In this document: positions 1 to 8,112 of the stretch, piece by piece | How the letters are laid out: every line of letters begins with the position of its first letter | How positions within the stretch are numbered: position 1 is the stretch's first letter | Source of the DNA: Megamonas hypermegale | Lineage (GTDB): Bacteria > Bacillota > Negativicutes > Selenomonadales > Selenomonadaceae | DNA: 8,132 bases | Direction: 5' to 3' | Assembly: GCA_002314325.1 (NCBI GenBank) | Contig: DCFC01000025.1 | Coordinates: 1 to 8,132 of the forward strand | The notes under the pieces: model-generated | Seen by the model: only the letters and a program-made list of their open reading frames with translations | What the model was told of the DNA's origin: nothing | Database searches by the model: none | Translations under genes and position numbers: made by a program

Positions 1-36
1 CTCTTAGCAGTGCACGAACCAAAAGGTTTCTTTTTC

Positions 37-72
37 GGCAACTTTTCTTTGTACCTGCAAAGAAAAATTGCC
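37..72. repeat. Long imperfect inverted repeat / hairpin
   Basis: The arms GGCAA-c-TTTTCTTTG (37-51) and CAAAGAAAA-a-TTGCC (58-72) pair over 14 base pairs with a single C/A mismatch, around the loop TACCTG. It lies beyond the sugar-operon terminator and no gene in the window uses it. Its purine-strand/pyrimidine-strand style resembles dispersed intergenic palindromes, but only this copy is in the window, so its family is unknown. Confidence 0.6.
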
Positions 73-127
73 TGGCATAATATAGAAATAAACTATTAAA
101 TGTTTCTTTTTAACATATATTATGCCA
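73..127. repeat. Second inverted repeat, 11-bp arms
   Basis: TGGCATAATAT (73-83) is a perfect inverted match of ATATTATGCCA (117-127). Inside it, ATGTT (100-104) and AACAT (112-116) form a smaller hairpin that abuts the outer right arm. It starts at the base directly after the first repeat, so the two may belong to one element of about 90 bp. No open frame of conviction crosses it. Confidence 0.5.
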
Positions 128-145
128 AATGGTAGTTTCTTTAAT

Positions 146-174
146 TCGATTTCTTTTACAAATAAAGAAATTGA
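146..174. repeat. Third inverted repeat, 11-bp arms
   Basis: TCGATTTCTTT (146-156) pairs with AAAGAAATTGA (164-174), with one G-T wobble and the loop TACAAAT. It is the third palindrome in 140 bp and shares the TTTCTTT/AAAGAAA core with the first. With the other two it fills the otherwise gene-free stretch 1-180. Confidence 0.45.
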
Positions 175-179
175 TAAAT

Positions 180-219
180 AAAAAAGATTATAGCATATCA
201 TAGAATTCATGCTATAATC
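180..219 (-). terminator. Intrinsic terminator of the beta-glucoside operon
   Basis: On the minus strand GATTATAGCAT (219-209) pairs perfectly with ATGCTATAATC (196-186) and is followed by six T (185-180), then A and more T. It begins 9 bp past the stop codon of the last GH1 gene. A-rich sequence on the 5' side lets it act in the opposite direction too, but no plus-strand gene feeds into it here. Confidence 0.85.
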
Positions 220-228
220 CTTTTTTAT

Positions 229-3153
<2,925 letters not shown>

Positions 3154-3543
3154 TTATTTATTCTCAAGTTTTTCCAATCTTTTATAGACATCAATCATTT
3201 CCAAAGCTACCGTTTTAAATCCTTCCGCACTCATAAGCTGGTCTTCTGCATGCAGTAAGAGCAGATTTACTCCTTCCGATTTGCCTTCCGCTTCCTTCAT
3301 CAAAAGACCCATATGGGCATCATGACCTTCATTGAATGCTTCGTCGCCGGCTTTAAAAAGTTCGTCTATTTCTTCCCATTTACCTTCTTTAGCCTTCTGA
3401 ATGGCTTCAATATAACAGCTTCTTGCCGTTCCAACTGTGGAATTGACACTCCCCATGTCTAAAGACAGGGGATTCTTAAGAAGCTCAACTAAAATGTCAG
3501 ATAAATCCGTCCCTAAGTGCCGCGACTTCCTTAATCTCTGCAA
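3154..3543 (-). CDS. PTS EIIA, lac/cel family, 5'-truncated and fused to an IS605-type end (likely pseudogene)
   Basis: From Ser35 onward this frame is a lactose/cellobiose-family EIIA: TVGTARSCYIEAIQKAKEG, GHDAH (73-77), and the phosphorylated His98 in LLLLHAEDQLMS with the metal-ligand Asp101. It would pass phosphate from HPr to EIIB. The family is about 105 residues, but only about 95 match; roughly the first dozen residues of helix 1 are missing. What replaces them (codons 1-34) is out-of-frame EIIC sequence and an insertion-sequence end, so the TTG at 3543 is only the open-frame limit. The first in-frame ATG is at 3456; neither has a convincing ribosome binding site. EIIA homology starts at about 3441. 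The catalytic core is intact and the frame is open, so low-level or reinitiated translation cannot be excluded, but a broken gene is likelier. Confidence 0.8.
   Translation of the reverse strand: MQRLRKSRHLGTDLSDILVELLKNPLSLDMGSVNSTVGTARSCYIEAIQKAKEGKWEEIDELFKAGDEAFNEGHDAHMGLLMKEAEGKSEGVNLLLLHAEDQLMSAEGFKTVALEMIDVYKRLEKLENK
3443..3499 (-). mobile_element. IS200/IS605-type right-end remnant (tnpB 3' end / omega-RNA scaffold end)
   Basis: The minus strand reads TTAAGAAT, then the hairpin CCCC-TGTCT-TT-AGACA-t-GGGG (3471-3451), then AGTGTCAA. This is the recurrent right-end pattern of IS605-family elements in Firmicutes, where it also forms the 3' scaffold of the TnpB guide RNA. One reading frame here (ILVELLKNPLSLDMGSVNS) may be the last residues of a TnpB, but that part is uncertain. 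On the left it abuts EIIC sequence ending GGATTTAT; TTTAT is the type of pentamer such elements insert next to. On the right it abuts codon ~13 of EIIA. No transposase body remains. The exact left junction, between about 3480 and 3500, cannot be fixed without an intact homologue. Confidence 0.7.
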
Positions 3544-3592
3544 ATCTGCCCATTAATTCTATAAACTTATCAAATATTGCCTGCTTAGACAT
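3497..3592 (-). pseudogene. PTS EIIC (lac/cel family) N-terminal fragment, 31 codons then stop
   Basis: Starting at an ATG with a good AGGAG ribosome binding site six bases upstream, the frame reads MSKQAIFDKFIELMGRF...EVAALRDGFI and then TGA. This is the N-terminus of a lactose/cellobiose-type EIIC permease: the ALRDGF(I) motif just before the first membrane helix is characteristic. An intact EIIC has about 410-450 residues and ten or so membrane segments, all absent here. The break coincides with the IS605-type sequence, so the gene was lost by an insertion-associated deletion or this is an assembly collapse. The fragment is first in the operon and keeps promoter and ribosome binding site, so a 31-residue peptide may still be made. 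Confidence 0.75.
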
Positions 3593-3688
3593 AATAAACT
3601 CCTCTCCAGAAAATCCCTCTCCTAAACTTCTCTAAAAATTTATTTTCTGAGTTTATCTGTGCACATCTTCATCTCATCAACTGCGTTT

Positions 3689-3717
3689 AATATACCACAG
3701 CCTTTTTACCAGCTCAA
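3689..3717 (-). promoter_or_regulatory. Sigma-A-type promoter of the PTS/GH1 operon
   Basis: On the minus strand the -35 TTGAGC (3717-3712) and -10 TATATT (3694-3689) are separated by exactly 17 bp. Transcription would begin at about 3682, giving a leader of roughly 90 bases before the EIIC fragment. It lies downstream of the regulator's terminator, so the operon is transcribed independently of the RpiR gene. Confidence 0.7.
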
Positions 3718-3733
3718 TACTTTCGCCATTTTC

Positions 3734-3748
3734 TGGAATAATGTTTCA
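3734..3748 (-). promoter_or_regulatory. Candidate RpiR-family operator, proximal copy
   Basis: TGAAACATTATTCCA on the minus strand is an imperfect inverted repeat that matches the copy at 3866-3880 at 13 of 15 positions. It ends 16 bp upstream of the -35 element, a place where a bound regulator could activate or contact RNA polymerase. That the adjacent RpiR protein binds it is inference from proximity and from the inverted-repeat style of RpiR-family sites. Confidence 0.5.
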
Positions 3749-3813
3749 TTATTTTTTACGATTTTCACACAATTCATATCATTAACGCAAACCGCATAAA
3801 TTGCGCAAAACAT

Positions 3814-3858
3814 AAAAAACACAGCCAGAAAGTTATATCTAACTCTAACTGTGTTTTT
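3814..3858 (-). terminator. Intrinsic terminator after the RpiR-type gene
   Basis: On the minus strand AAAAACACAG (3858-3849) pairs with CTGTGTTTTTT (3824-3814), and an inner AGTTA-GATA-TAACT hairpin lies between them. A T-run closes the 3' arm. It starts about 43 bases after the regulator's stop codon and separates regulator and PTS operon transcripts. Confidence 0.75.
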
Positions 3859-3865
3859 ATTTCTC

Positions 3866-3880
3866 TGAAACAATGTTCCA
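3866..3880 (+). promoter_or_regulatory. Candidate RpiR-family operator, distal copy
   Basis: TGAAACAATGTTCCA is a 15-bp palindrome with a single mismatched pair, better formed than the second copy at 3734-3748. The two centres are 132 bp apart, between the regulator's stop codon and the PTS promoter; the terminator hairpin lies between them. Paired sites at this distance could support looping, but binding is inferred. Confidence 0.5.
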
Positions 3881-3900
3881 ATAGCTGTTTTACCTCAAAA

Positions 3901-4788
3901 TCACCATAAACGATTGAGGTCATGTACACTTTTTCCATTGACGGTTTCAAATTCACCTACAAATTTTTCCACACTCTTATAATTTTTGCTGAACAGTATA
4001 CCGAACAATACGTCAAGAATATACCGGCAGCCGACACTGAAAATAACGCCTCCCATACTCAGATAATCTATAACATTGGCGATATAGATAAATTCATCAC
4101 AGAGTTTGTCCAGTGATGTATCCCTGCTTGCCGAAAGCAGAATAATTTTTGCCCCCTTTCGTTTCAATACCTGCGATATCCGTATTAAATTTTTATTTTC
4201 TCCTGTTCGACTAATTAAAATAGCTACATCTTCCTTTTTGAACATGACCGCCTTTGCTACCTGATTATTTACTGTTTCATATACGACTGCCGGCTTTCCC
4301 GTCCGCACCAGATGATAAACGGTGGACTGCGATATATAATAATTTAAGTCAAATCCAAAAAACACTATCTGACCAGCCGCATTCATCATATCGGCTACTC
4401 TTTCAAGCTGTTTATAATTTATTTCATTCTTTGTTTCCTCTATTGCTTCAATCTGCAAAAAAGCCATTCTCCGCACCACTGATTTTACATCGTCCTTGCC
4501 GTTAATCGGTCTGTGTAAATCCCTAATCGGCTTTTCCAGTTCATCATTTTCAAAATCGGAAGTTCTGTTCACCTCACTGATGAATTTTATCTTAAATTCC
4601 GTATATCCTTTCAACCCGCATTTTTGGCAAAGACGAAAAATCGCCGCTGACGATGTAAATGTCTTATTGGCAAGCTCTCGTATCGACATATTAACAATTT
4701 CTTTGGGATTATCCAAAATATATTTTATGATATTTTGCTCTACTGCCGAAAATTTTTCTCTTTCCGACAAAGTTTTCAGCAATCTCAT
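3901..4788 (-). CDS. RpiR-family transcriptional regulator (HTH + SIS phospho-sugar sensor)
   Basis: 295 residues, the usual RpiR length. Residues 1-75 form the winged helix-turn-helix typical of the family (SAVEQNIIKYILDNP, then MSIRELANKTFTSSAAIFRLCQKCG, with the GLKGY(T)EFK motif at 58-66). Residues about 128-255 are a SIS sugar-phosphate-binding fold (IVFFGFDLNYYIS; AILISRTGENKN; KIILLSASRD). Such proteins sense phosphorylated sugars and activate or repress the nearby catabolic operon. It sits directly upstream of the PTS/GH1 operon on the same strand, but has its own promoter and terminator. The likely ligand is a 6-phospho-beta-glucoside or glucose-6-phosphate (inference). The start ATG has only a weak upstream AGG. 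Confidence 0.9.
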   Translation of the reverse strand: MRLLKTLSEREKFSAVEQNIIKYILDNPKEIVNMSIRELANKTFTSSAAIFRLCQKCGLKGYTEFKIKFISEVNRTSDFENDELEKPIRDLHRPINGKDDVKSVVRRMAFLQIEAIEETKNEINYKQLERVADMMNAAGQIVFFGFDLNYYISQSTVYHLVRTGKPAVVYETVNNQVAKAVMFKKEDVAILISRTGENKNLIRISQVLKRKGAKIILLSASRDTSLDKLCDEFIYIANVIDYLSMGGVIFSVGCRYILDVLFGILFSKNYKSVEKFVGEFETVNGKSVHDLNRLW

Positions 4789-4811
4789 TTCATCACAGCC
4801 TTTTATTTTTC

Positions 4812-4820
4812 ATTATAGCA
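4812..4820 (-). promoter_or_regulatory. Extended -10 promoter of the RpiR-type gene
   Basis: TGCTATAAT on the minus strand is a perfect extended -10 (TGnTATAAT), 23 bases before the start codon. No good -35 is seen: that region falls inside the transporter's terminator hairpin. Transcription would start near 4805 with a very short leader. Confidence 0.6.
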
Positions 4821-4821
4821 C

Positions 4822-4857
4822 AAAAGGACATTTGACCTACAAATCAAATGTCCTTTT
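4822..4857 (-). terminator. Intrinsic terminator of the MFS transporter gene
   Basis: AAAAGGACATTTGA (4822-4835) and TCAAATGTCCTTTT (4844-4857) form a perfect 14-bp stem with an 8-base loop. It begins 5 bp past the transporter's stop codon. The T-run is short and partly within the stem, so it could work in either direction. Confidence 0.75.
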
Positions 4858-4862
4858 ATCTA

Positions 4863-6023
4863 TTATAAAATTTTAAATACGTACCGTGCAATAAACGACT
4901 GAATGATGAACAGCCCCGCTAAAATGCAAAATACCGCCGTAATCCCTATGCCGTGCGCGATAAAGCCCAATAGTGCCGGACCGAACATTACGCCCAGATA
5001 CCCCACGCTCGTTACAGCCGTAACAGCGGAATTTATTGGCATAATCGACTGCTTGCCGAGCAGAGTGTACACCACCGGCACGATATTGGCAGCTCCCAGA
5101 CCGAGCAGGGCAAAGCCCGTCTGCACAACGATAAAATCATCGACGACAATTGCCAGAATATAGCCCAGACTTGCCACCAGACCACCGAAAATGACGACTT
5201 TCTGTTCACCCAAAGCTTGTACCACCTTATCGCCGATAAGCCTGCCTATGAGCATTGCCGCCGAAAATACGGCATAACCAACACCGGCAAGCGATAAGTC
5301 CACGCCTTTCGCTTCATTCAGGAAAATACCGCTCCAATCCATCATACCGCCTTCACCGAGAAACGATATAACGGCCAGTATCCCGAACAGCCCGACAATC
5401 CCTTTCGGAATGGCAATCGCCTTTTCGTTGCCGCTGCCTTTATACGGCAGAAAATACCTTCCGAAATACAGCATTATGGCAAAAATCACGCTGCAATGCA
5501 AAATCGCAATCTGCGTTGCCGACAAACCCAGTTTGGCCAGTATACTGAACAAGCCTGCTCCCAGAAAACAGCCCACACTCCACAGCGCGTGCATACCGGA
5601 CATCATGCGCTTTTTCGACAGCTTTTCCACGATAACGGCATGAATATTCATATTTACATTCATTGTTCCGCCGATTGCCCCCAGAATAAATAAAAACACG
5701 GCATAGAGCCATACACTCGGCAGCATGGACAGAAACACGATTTCCGCGCCCATCAAAAATCCCATTACCCGCAGGACTTTGCGGCAACCGAATTTCTGCG
5801 CAAACAGTCCAGCTACCGGCATCATCAAAAACGAACTTACGCCCGTACATAATATTAAAAGTCCCAGTACATCAGCTCCGATATTCAGTCTGTCTTTGAC
5901 CAGCGGTATCATCGGCGCCCATGTCGCTATTGCAAAACCTGAAACAAAAAATATTATTCTGGCTGCCATCTGTTCCTTTAATCCTACTTTAAAATTTTCT
6001 CCATTATGCAAAATACAATTCAC
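4863..6023 (-). CDS. MFS transporter, YbjJ-like
   Basis: A 12-helix major facilitator protein of up to 386 residues in the inner membrane. The beginning (FFVSGFAIATWAPMIPLVKDRL), MHALWSVGCFLGAG in the first half and GEGGMMDWSGIFL after the central loop match the YbjJ type of sugar/drug MFS carriers; the substrate is unknown. It is transcribed away from a MarR gene across a 142-bp shared control region, a common arrangement for efflux carriers under MarR control. The start is uncertain. The open frame begins at GTG 6023, which overlaps its own AGAAGGTG ribosome binding site; TTG 6011 has better spacing, and ATG 5969 (after AAAGGA) would still leave the first helix intact. Confidence 0.88.
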   Translation of the reverse strand: MNCILHNGENFKVGLKEQMAARIIFFVSGFAIATWAPMIPLVKDRLNIGADVLGLLILCTGVSSFLMMPVAGLFAQKFGCRKVLRVMGFLMGAEIVFLSMLPSVWLYAVFLFILGAIGGTMNVNMNIHAVIVEKLSKKRMMSGMHALWSVGCFLGAGLFSILAKLGLSATQIAILHCSVIFAIMLYFGRYFLPYKGSGNEKAIAIPKGIVGLFGILAVISFLGEGGMMDWSGIFLNEAKGVDLSLAGVGYAVFSAAMLIGRLIGDKVVQALGEQKVVIFGGLVASLGYILAIVVDDFIVVQTGFALLGLGAANIVPVVYTLLGKQSIMPINSAVTAVTSVGYLGVMFGPALLGFIAHGIGITAVFCILAGLFIIQSFIARYVFKIL

Positions 6024-6047
6024 CTTCTTTAAAAATCATAGATTTTT

Positions 6048-6076
6048 ATTATAACCAAAAGCAAATACAATATCCA
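6048..6076 (-). promoter_or_regulatory. Promoter of the MFS transporter gene
   Basis: On the minus strand the -35 TGGATA (6076-6071) and the consensus -10 TATAAT (6053-6048) are 17 bp apart. It points away from the marR promoter, and the two -35 elements are about 28 bp apart, so one bound regulator could affect both. Confidence 0.6.
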
Positions 6077-6104
6077 GCTTTTAATTGTAATATTTAAATA
6101 AAAA

Positions 6105-6133
6105 TTGTATTTTACGTAAAATACAGCTATAAT
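6105..6133 (+). promoter_or_regulatory. Promoter of the marR-yczE-like operon
   Basis: -35 TTGTAT (6105-6110), a 17-bp spacer, and consensus -10 TATAAT (6128-6133). The start codon follows about 30 bases later behind an AGGAGGT ribosome binding site. The -35 and spacer are covered by the palindrome at 6106-6125. Confidence 0.75.
6106..6125. promoter_or_regulatory. Perfect 20-bp palindrome, candidate MarR operator
   Basis: TGTATTTTACGTAAAATACA is its own reverse complement over all 20 bases. It covers most of the -35 and the spacer of the marR promoter, so a bound dimer would block RNA polymerase: the standard autorepression layout of MarR proteins. Its centre is about 40 bp upstream of the divergent transporter's -35. 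Binding by the adjacent MarR is inferred. Confidence 0.7.
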
Positions 6134-6165
6134 ATAGTTGGAAATCAAACTATTTAGGAGGTACA

Positions 6166-6600
6166 ATGATGCTGACAGAAGAATTACATTTCCTATTGCT
6201 GAAAGCCTTTAATCACAGCAATAACTTAATCACCAAAAAAATTTACGACTTAAATCTGCTTCCCGGCCAGCCAAAAATTCTGGAATATCTCTTAGAACAT
6301 AACGGCGCTATGGCAAAAGATATAAGCCGCGACCACGTACTCGACAAATCCACCATTACCAGCCTGTTGTCGCGCATGGAAAAACAAGATTTAATCGTGC
6401 GCACAAATCAGTCCGCTGACAAGCGCGCCTACTCCATTTATCTCACCGGTAAGGGAAAATACATGGCACAGGAAGTAAAACAGATTTGCACGAACGTCGA
6501 TAATAAAGCCTTCAAAAATATTTCGCCGCAAAATAAACAGCAGTTTCTGCAAACCTTGACTTCCATTATTCAGAATTTAGAGGAGGAAGACCTGCAATGA
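6166..6600 (+). CDS. MarR-family transcriptional regulator
   Basis: 144 residues, typical for MarR. A winged helix-turn-helix runs from about residue 33 to 97: LPGQPKILEYLLEH, then AKDISRDHVLDKSTITSLLSRMEKQDLI with the recognition helix near 60-72, and the wing DKRAYSIYLTGKG (85-97). Flanking helices form the dimer interface. It would bind as a dimer to palindromic DNA and release on binding a small ligand. An ATG at 6169 is better spaced (7 bases) from the AGGAGG than the one at 6166 (4 bases), so the true protein may lack one Met. Its stop overlaps the next gene's start (ATGA), so the two are co-translated. Likely targets are its own operon and the divergent transporter. Confidence 0.92.
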   Translation: MMLTEELHFLLLKAFNHSNNLITKKIYDLNLLPGQPKILEYLLEHNGAMAKDISRDHVLDKSTITSLLSRMEKQDLIVRTNQSADKRAYSIYLTGKGKYMAQEVKQICTNVDNKAFKNISPQNKQQFLQTLTSIIQNLEEEDLQ

Positions 6601-7283
6601 AAATTCTCGGTCTGCGCTATTTCTTTTTCGTCTTGGGTATTTTCATCAATTCGTTCGGCATCGTCTTTATCACCAAAAGCGATTTGGGCACTTCGCCTAT
6701 CTCCTCCGTGCCGTACGTCTTGAGCCTGGCCTTCACGGATTTCACTTTCGGCATGACGACTTTCATCTTCAATATAATTTTCATCATGCTGCAAGTCGCC
6801 ATTCTCAGAAAAAACTTTCATCCCCTGCAATTCCTGCAAATTTTCGCCAATATTCTCTTCAGCTATTTTATTGATGTAAGCATGGGCTGGCTGTATTTTC
6901 TCCAGCCGGAAACATTTCTGCTGAAACTGCTTTCCCTCTTTGTCGGCTGTTTCATTTTAGCCGTCGGCATCTGCATTGAAGTCGCCCCTAATGTAATCGT
7001 CGTTCCCGGCGAAGGCGTCGTACGTGCACTGGCTCTGGCCATAGCCATCAAAAAGCCGAAAATAAAATTCGGCACAATAAAAATAGCTTTCGATATAACT
7101 TTAATTACTATAGGCTGCATTTTATCCTTCATATTTTTTGACGGCTTAAACGGTATCGGCATCGGCACTCTTATTTCAGCCGTTCTCGTCGGCAAATTTG
7201 TCAATATCGTAAACCGCTATTTTAAATTCTTAAAGCATATCCGCGCTCTGGCACGCCTAAACAGCCTTTCTCAATCAAAATAA
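6597..7283 (+). CDS. YczE/YyaS/YitT-like integral membrane protein
   Basis: 228 residues, almost wholly hydrophobic, with about five or six membrane segments (near 5-25, 50-70, 80-100, 108-128, 160-182, 190-205). The N-terminal LGTSPISSVPYVLS (30-43) after the first helix and the mid-protein VVPGEGVVRAL (135-145) are hallmarks of the YczE/YyaS membrane family, whose biochemical role is not settled. The ATG overlaps the marR stop by ATGA and has GAGGAGG about 10 bases upstream, so expression is tied to marR. The gene ends 3 bp from the convergent SMR gene with no visible terminator between them. Confidence 0.85.
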   Translation: MKILGLRYFFFVLGIFINSFGIVFITKSDLGTSPISSVPYVLSLAFTDFTFGMTTFIFNIIFIMLQVAILRKNFHPLQFLQIFANILFSYFIDVSMGWLYFLQPETFLLKLLSLFVGCFILAVGICIEVAPNVIVVPGEGVVRALALAIAIKKPKIKFGTIKIAFDITLITIGCILSFIFFDGLNGIGIGTLISAVLVGKFVNIVNRYFKFLKHIRALARLNSLSQSK

Positions 7284-7286
7284 ATT

Positions 7287-7619
7287 TCAGGATACGAGCT
7301 TTAAACCTACTACGGAAAATAAAATCAGACAGATACACAAAAGTCTGCGCCAGTTGGCACTTTCACCGTATTTGATAATGCTTACAGCCACGCCGCCCAC
7401 AGAACCGATACCAGACCATACGGCGTATGTAATGCTCATCGGCAAAGTATCTAATGCCAAATTCAGCAAAACAAGACTGCCGCCGAACGCCAGACACATT
7501 TTCACGATAAGCACTGACGATTTTTTCAAACCGAATTTTTTAATAAGCTGCCACTTATTCATATAATTAATACTTAAAACTTCCAGTAATCCGGCAACAA
7601 TAACAAAAATCCAATCCAT
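7287..7619 (-). CDS. ykkD: SMR-family transporter subunit, YkkD-like
   Basis: 110 residues with four membrane helices, a small multidrug resistance protein. The essential helix-1 glutamate is Glu13 (VIVAGLLEVLSINYMNKW). The later segments MSITYAVWSGIGSVGG and LILFSVVGLKL match the partner-type subunits (YkkD/EbrA-like) of paired SMR exporters. It lacks the tryptophan three residues after the glutamate that guanidinium-type SMRs carry; its partner has it. The gene lies 11 bases after the ykkC-like stop, and its GAGGT ribosome binding site overlaps that TGA, indicating coupled synthesis of two subunits. Paired SMRs assemble as an antiparallel heterodimer in the inner membrane. The YkkD name is a family-level judgement. 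Confidence 0.85.
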   Translation of the reverse strand: MDWIFVIVAGLLEVLSINYMNKWQLIKKFGLKKSSVLIVKMCLAFGGSLVLLNLALDTLPMSITYAVWSGIGSVGGVAVSIIKYGESANWRRLLCICLILFSVVGLKLVS

Positions 7620-7630
7620 AACTTAAAACC

Positions 7631-7957
7631 TCATCTTTCTACTTGTTCATTCAGCAATTTTAAACCGATTACACCAACAATCAAAGTAACCATAAATACA
7701 AGCTGCCAAAAGCTCGGCAATATGCCAAATCCCAAAAATTCCACCAAAATCGTACCGATAGAGCTAAGCCCTACAAATACGGAATACGCCGTTCCTACCG
7801 GCAATGTATTTCCCGCCGTAATCAGACAGTAACTTGAACCCATGATAGAAAGACACGTTGCCGCCCATTCCCATGGAAGTTCCGCGTATTTAAGCCCCGT
7901 AATCCACATCAATTCAAAAAAAGTAGCACCTAAAATTTTTATCCAACCGATATTCAT
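7631..7957 (-). CDS. ykkC: SMR-family transporter subunit, YkkC-like (guanidinium-type)
   Basis: 108 residues, four membrane helices. Helix 1 holds Glu15 and Trp18 in ATFFELMWITGLKYAE, the E..W..GLK pattern of YkkC/SugE (Gdx) proteins, which exchange protons for guanidinium. LPVGTAYSVFVGLSSIGT is the helix-3 signature and LIVGVIGLKLL the C-terminal helix. With the downstream YkkD-like subunit it should form a heterodimeric exporter; whether it moves guanidinium or quaternary ammonium compounds needs testing. The open frame extends upstream to 7993, but ATG 7957 is chosen because AGGAGG (7971-7966) sits eight bases before it; an in-frame GTG directly precedes it. A structured leader with an intrinsic terminator lies just upstream. 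Confidence 0.88.
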   Translation of the reverse strand: MNIGWIKILGATFFELMWITGLKYAELPWEWAATCLSIMGSSYCLITAGNTLPVGTAYSVFVGLSSIGTILVEFLGFGILPSFWQLVFMVTLIVGVIGLKLLNEQVER

Positions 7958-7991
7958 CACAAAAACCTCCTGAAAATTAATTTTATAAAAC

Positions 7992-8047
7992 AAAAAAGGC
8001 TATAGACTGCTGTTTGATTCAGAAACAGCAAAATCTATAGCCTTTTT
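7992..8047 (-). terminator. Intrinsic terminator in the ykkC leader (attenuator)
   Basis: On the minus strand AAAAA-GGCTATAGA (8047-8034) pairs with TCTATAGCC-TTTTT (8006-7993). An internal loop (TTTT/AG) leads to an upper GCTGTTT/AAACAGC stem with loop CTGAATC. It is followed by TTTTTTGTTTT. It ends about 20 bases before the ribosome binding site of ykkC, so it must be bypassed for the SMR pair to be expressed, unless a promoter hides in the 20-base gap. Confidence 0.8.
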
Positions 8048-8078
8048 CAGACGAACATTCAATTGTCTTACGACAGTG

Positions 8079-8112
8079 AAATAGACACTGAATAATCAGT
8101 GCCTATTTTTTA
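8079..8112. repeat. Strong hairpin in the ykkC leader, terminator-like on the plus strand
   Basis: AAATAGACACTGA and TCAGTGCCTATTT (8079-8091 and 8096-8108) pair over 13 bp with one G-T wobble and a four-base loop. On the plus strand a T-run extends to 8112, which makes a good terminator in that direction; on the minus strand only three T follow. No plus-strand gene ends here inside the window, so I read it mainly as a leader RNA helix. Confidence 0.6.

Noticed and set aside
4..210. 68-codon open frame on the minus strand
   Set aside because: It runs through all three palindromes and the terminator, has no recognisable family and no good ribosome binding site; the reading frame looks like chance in AT-rich DNA.
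3755..3770. Possible catabolite-repression (cre) box in the PTS control region
   Set aside because: TGAAAATCGTAAAA on the minus strand has the CG one base out of register and lacks the right half, so it does not meet the cre consensus.
3892..3920. Inverted repeat ACCTCAA/TTGAGGT across the RpiR-type stop codon
   Set aside because: Seven-base arms with a 15-base loop and no T-run; the much better hairpin at 3814-3858 is the terminator.
3774..3956. 60-codon minus-strand frame overlapping the end of the RpiR-type gene
   Set aside because: It reads through the regulator's 3' end in another frame and then through the intrinsic terminator; no start signal or family.
5440..5850. 136-codon minus-strand frame inside the MFS gene
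   Set aside because: Out-of-frame shadow of the transporter; composition is polar and unlike a membrane or known soluble protein.
7284..7286. Bidirectional terminator expected between the convergent yczE-like and ykkD-like genes
   Set aside because: Only three bases separate the stops and no inverted repeat is visible nearby.
7958..7993. N-terminal extension of the YkkC-like frame
   Set aside because: The extra 12 codons cross the AGGAGG ribosome binding site and the terminator's T-run, and SMR proteins start right before helix 1; ATG 7957 fits both.
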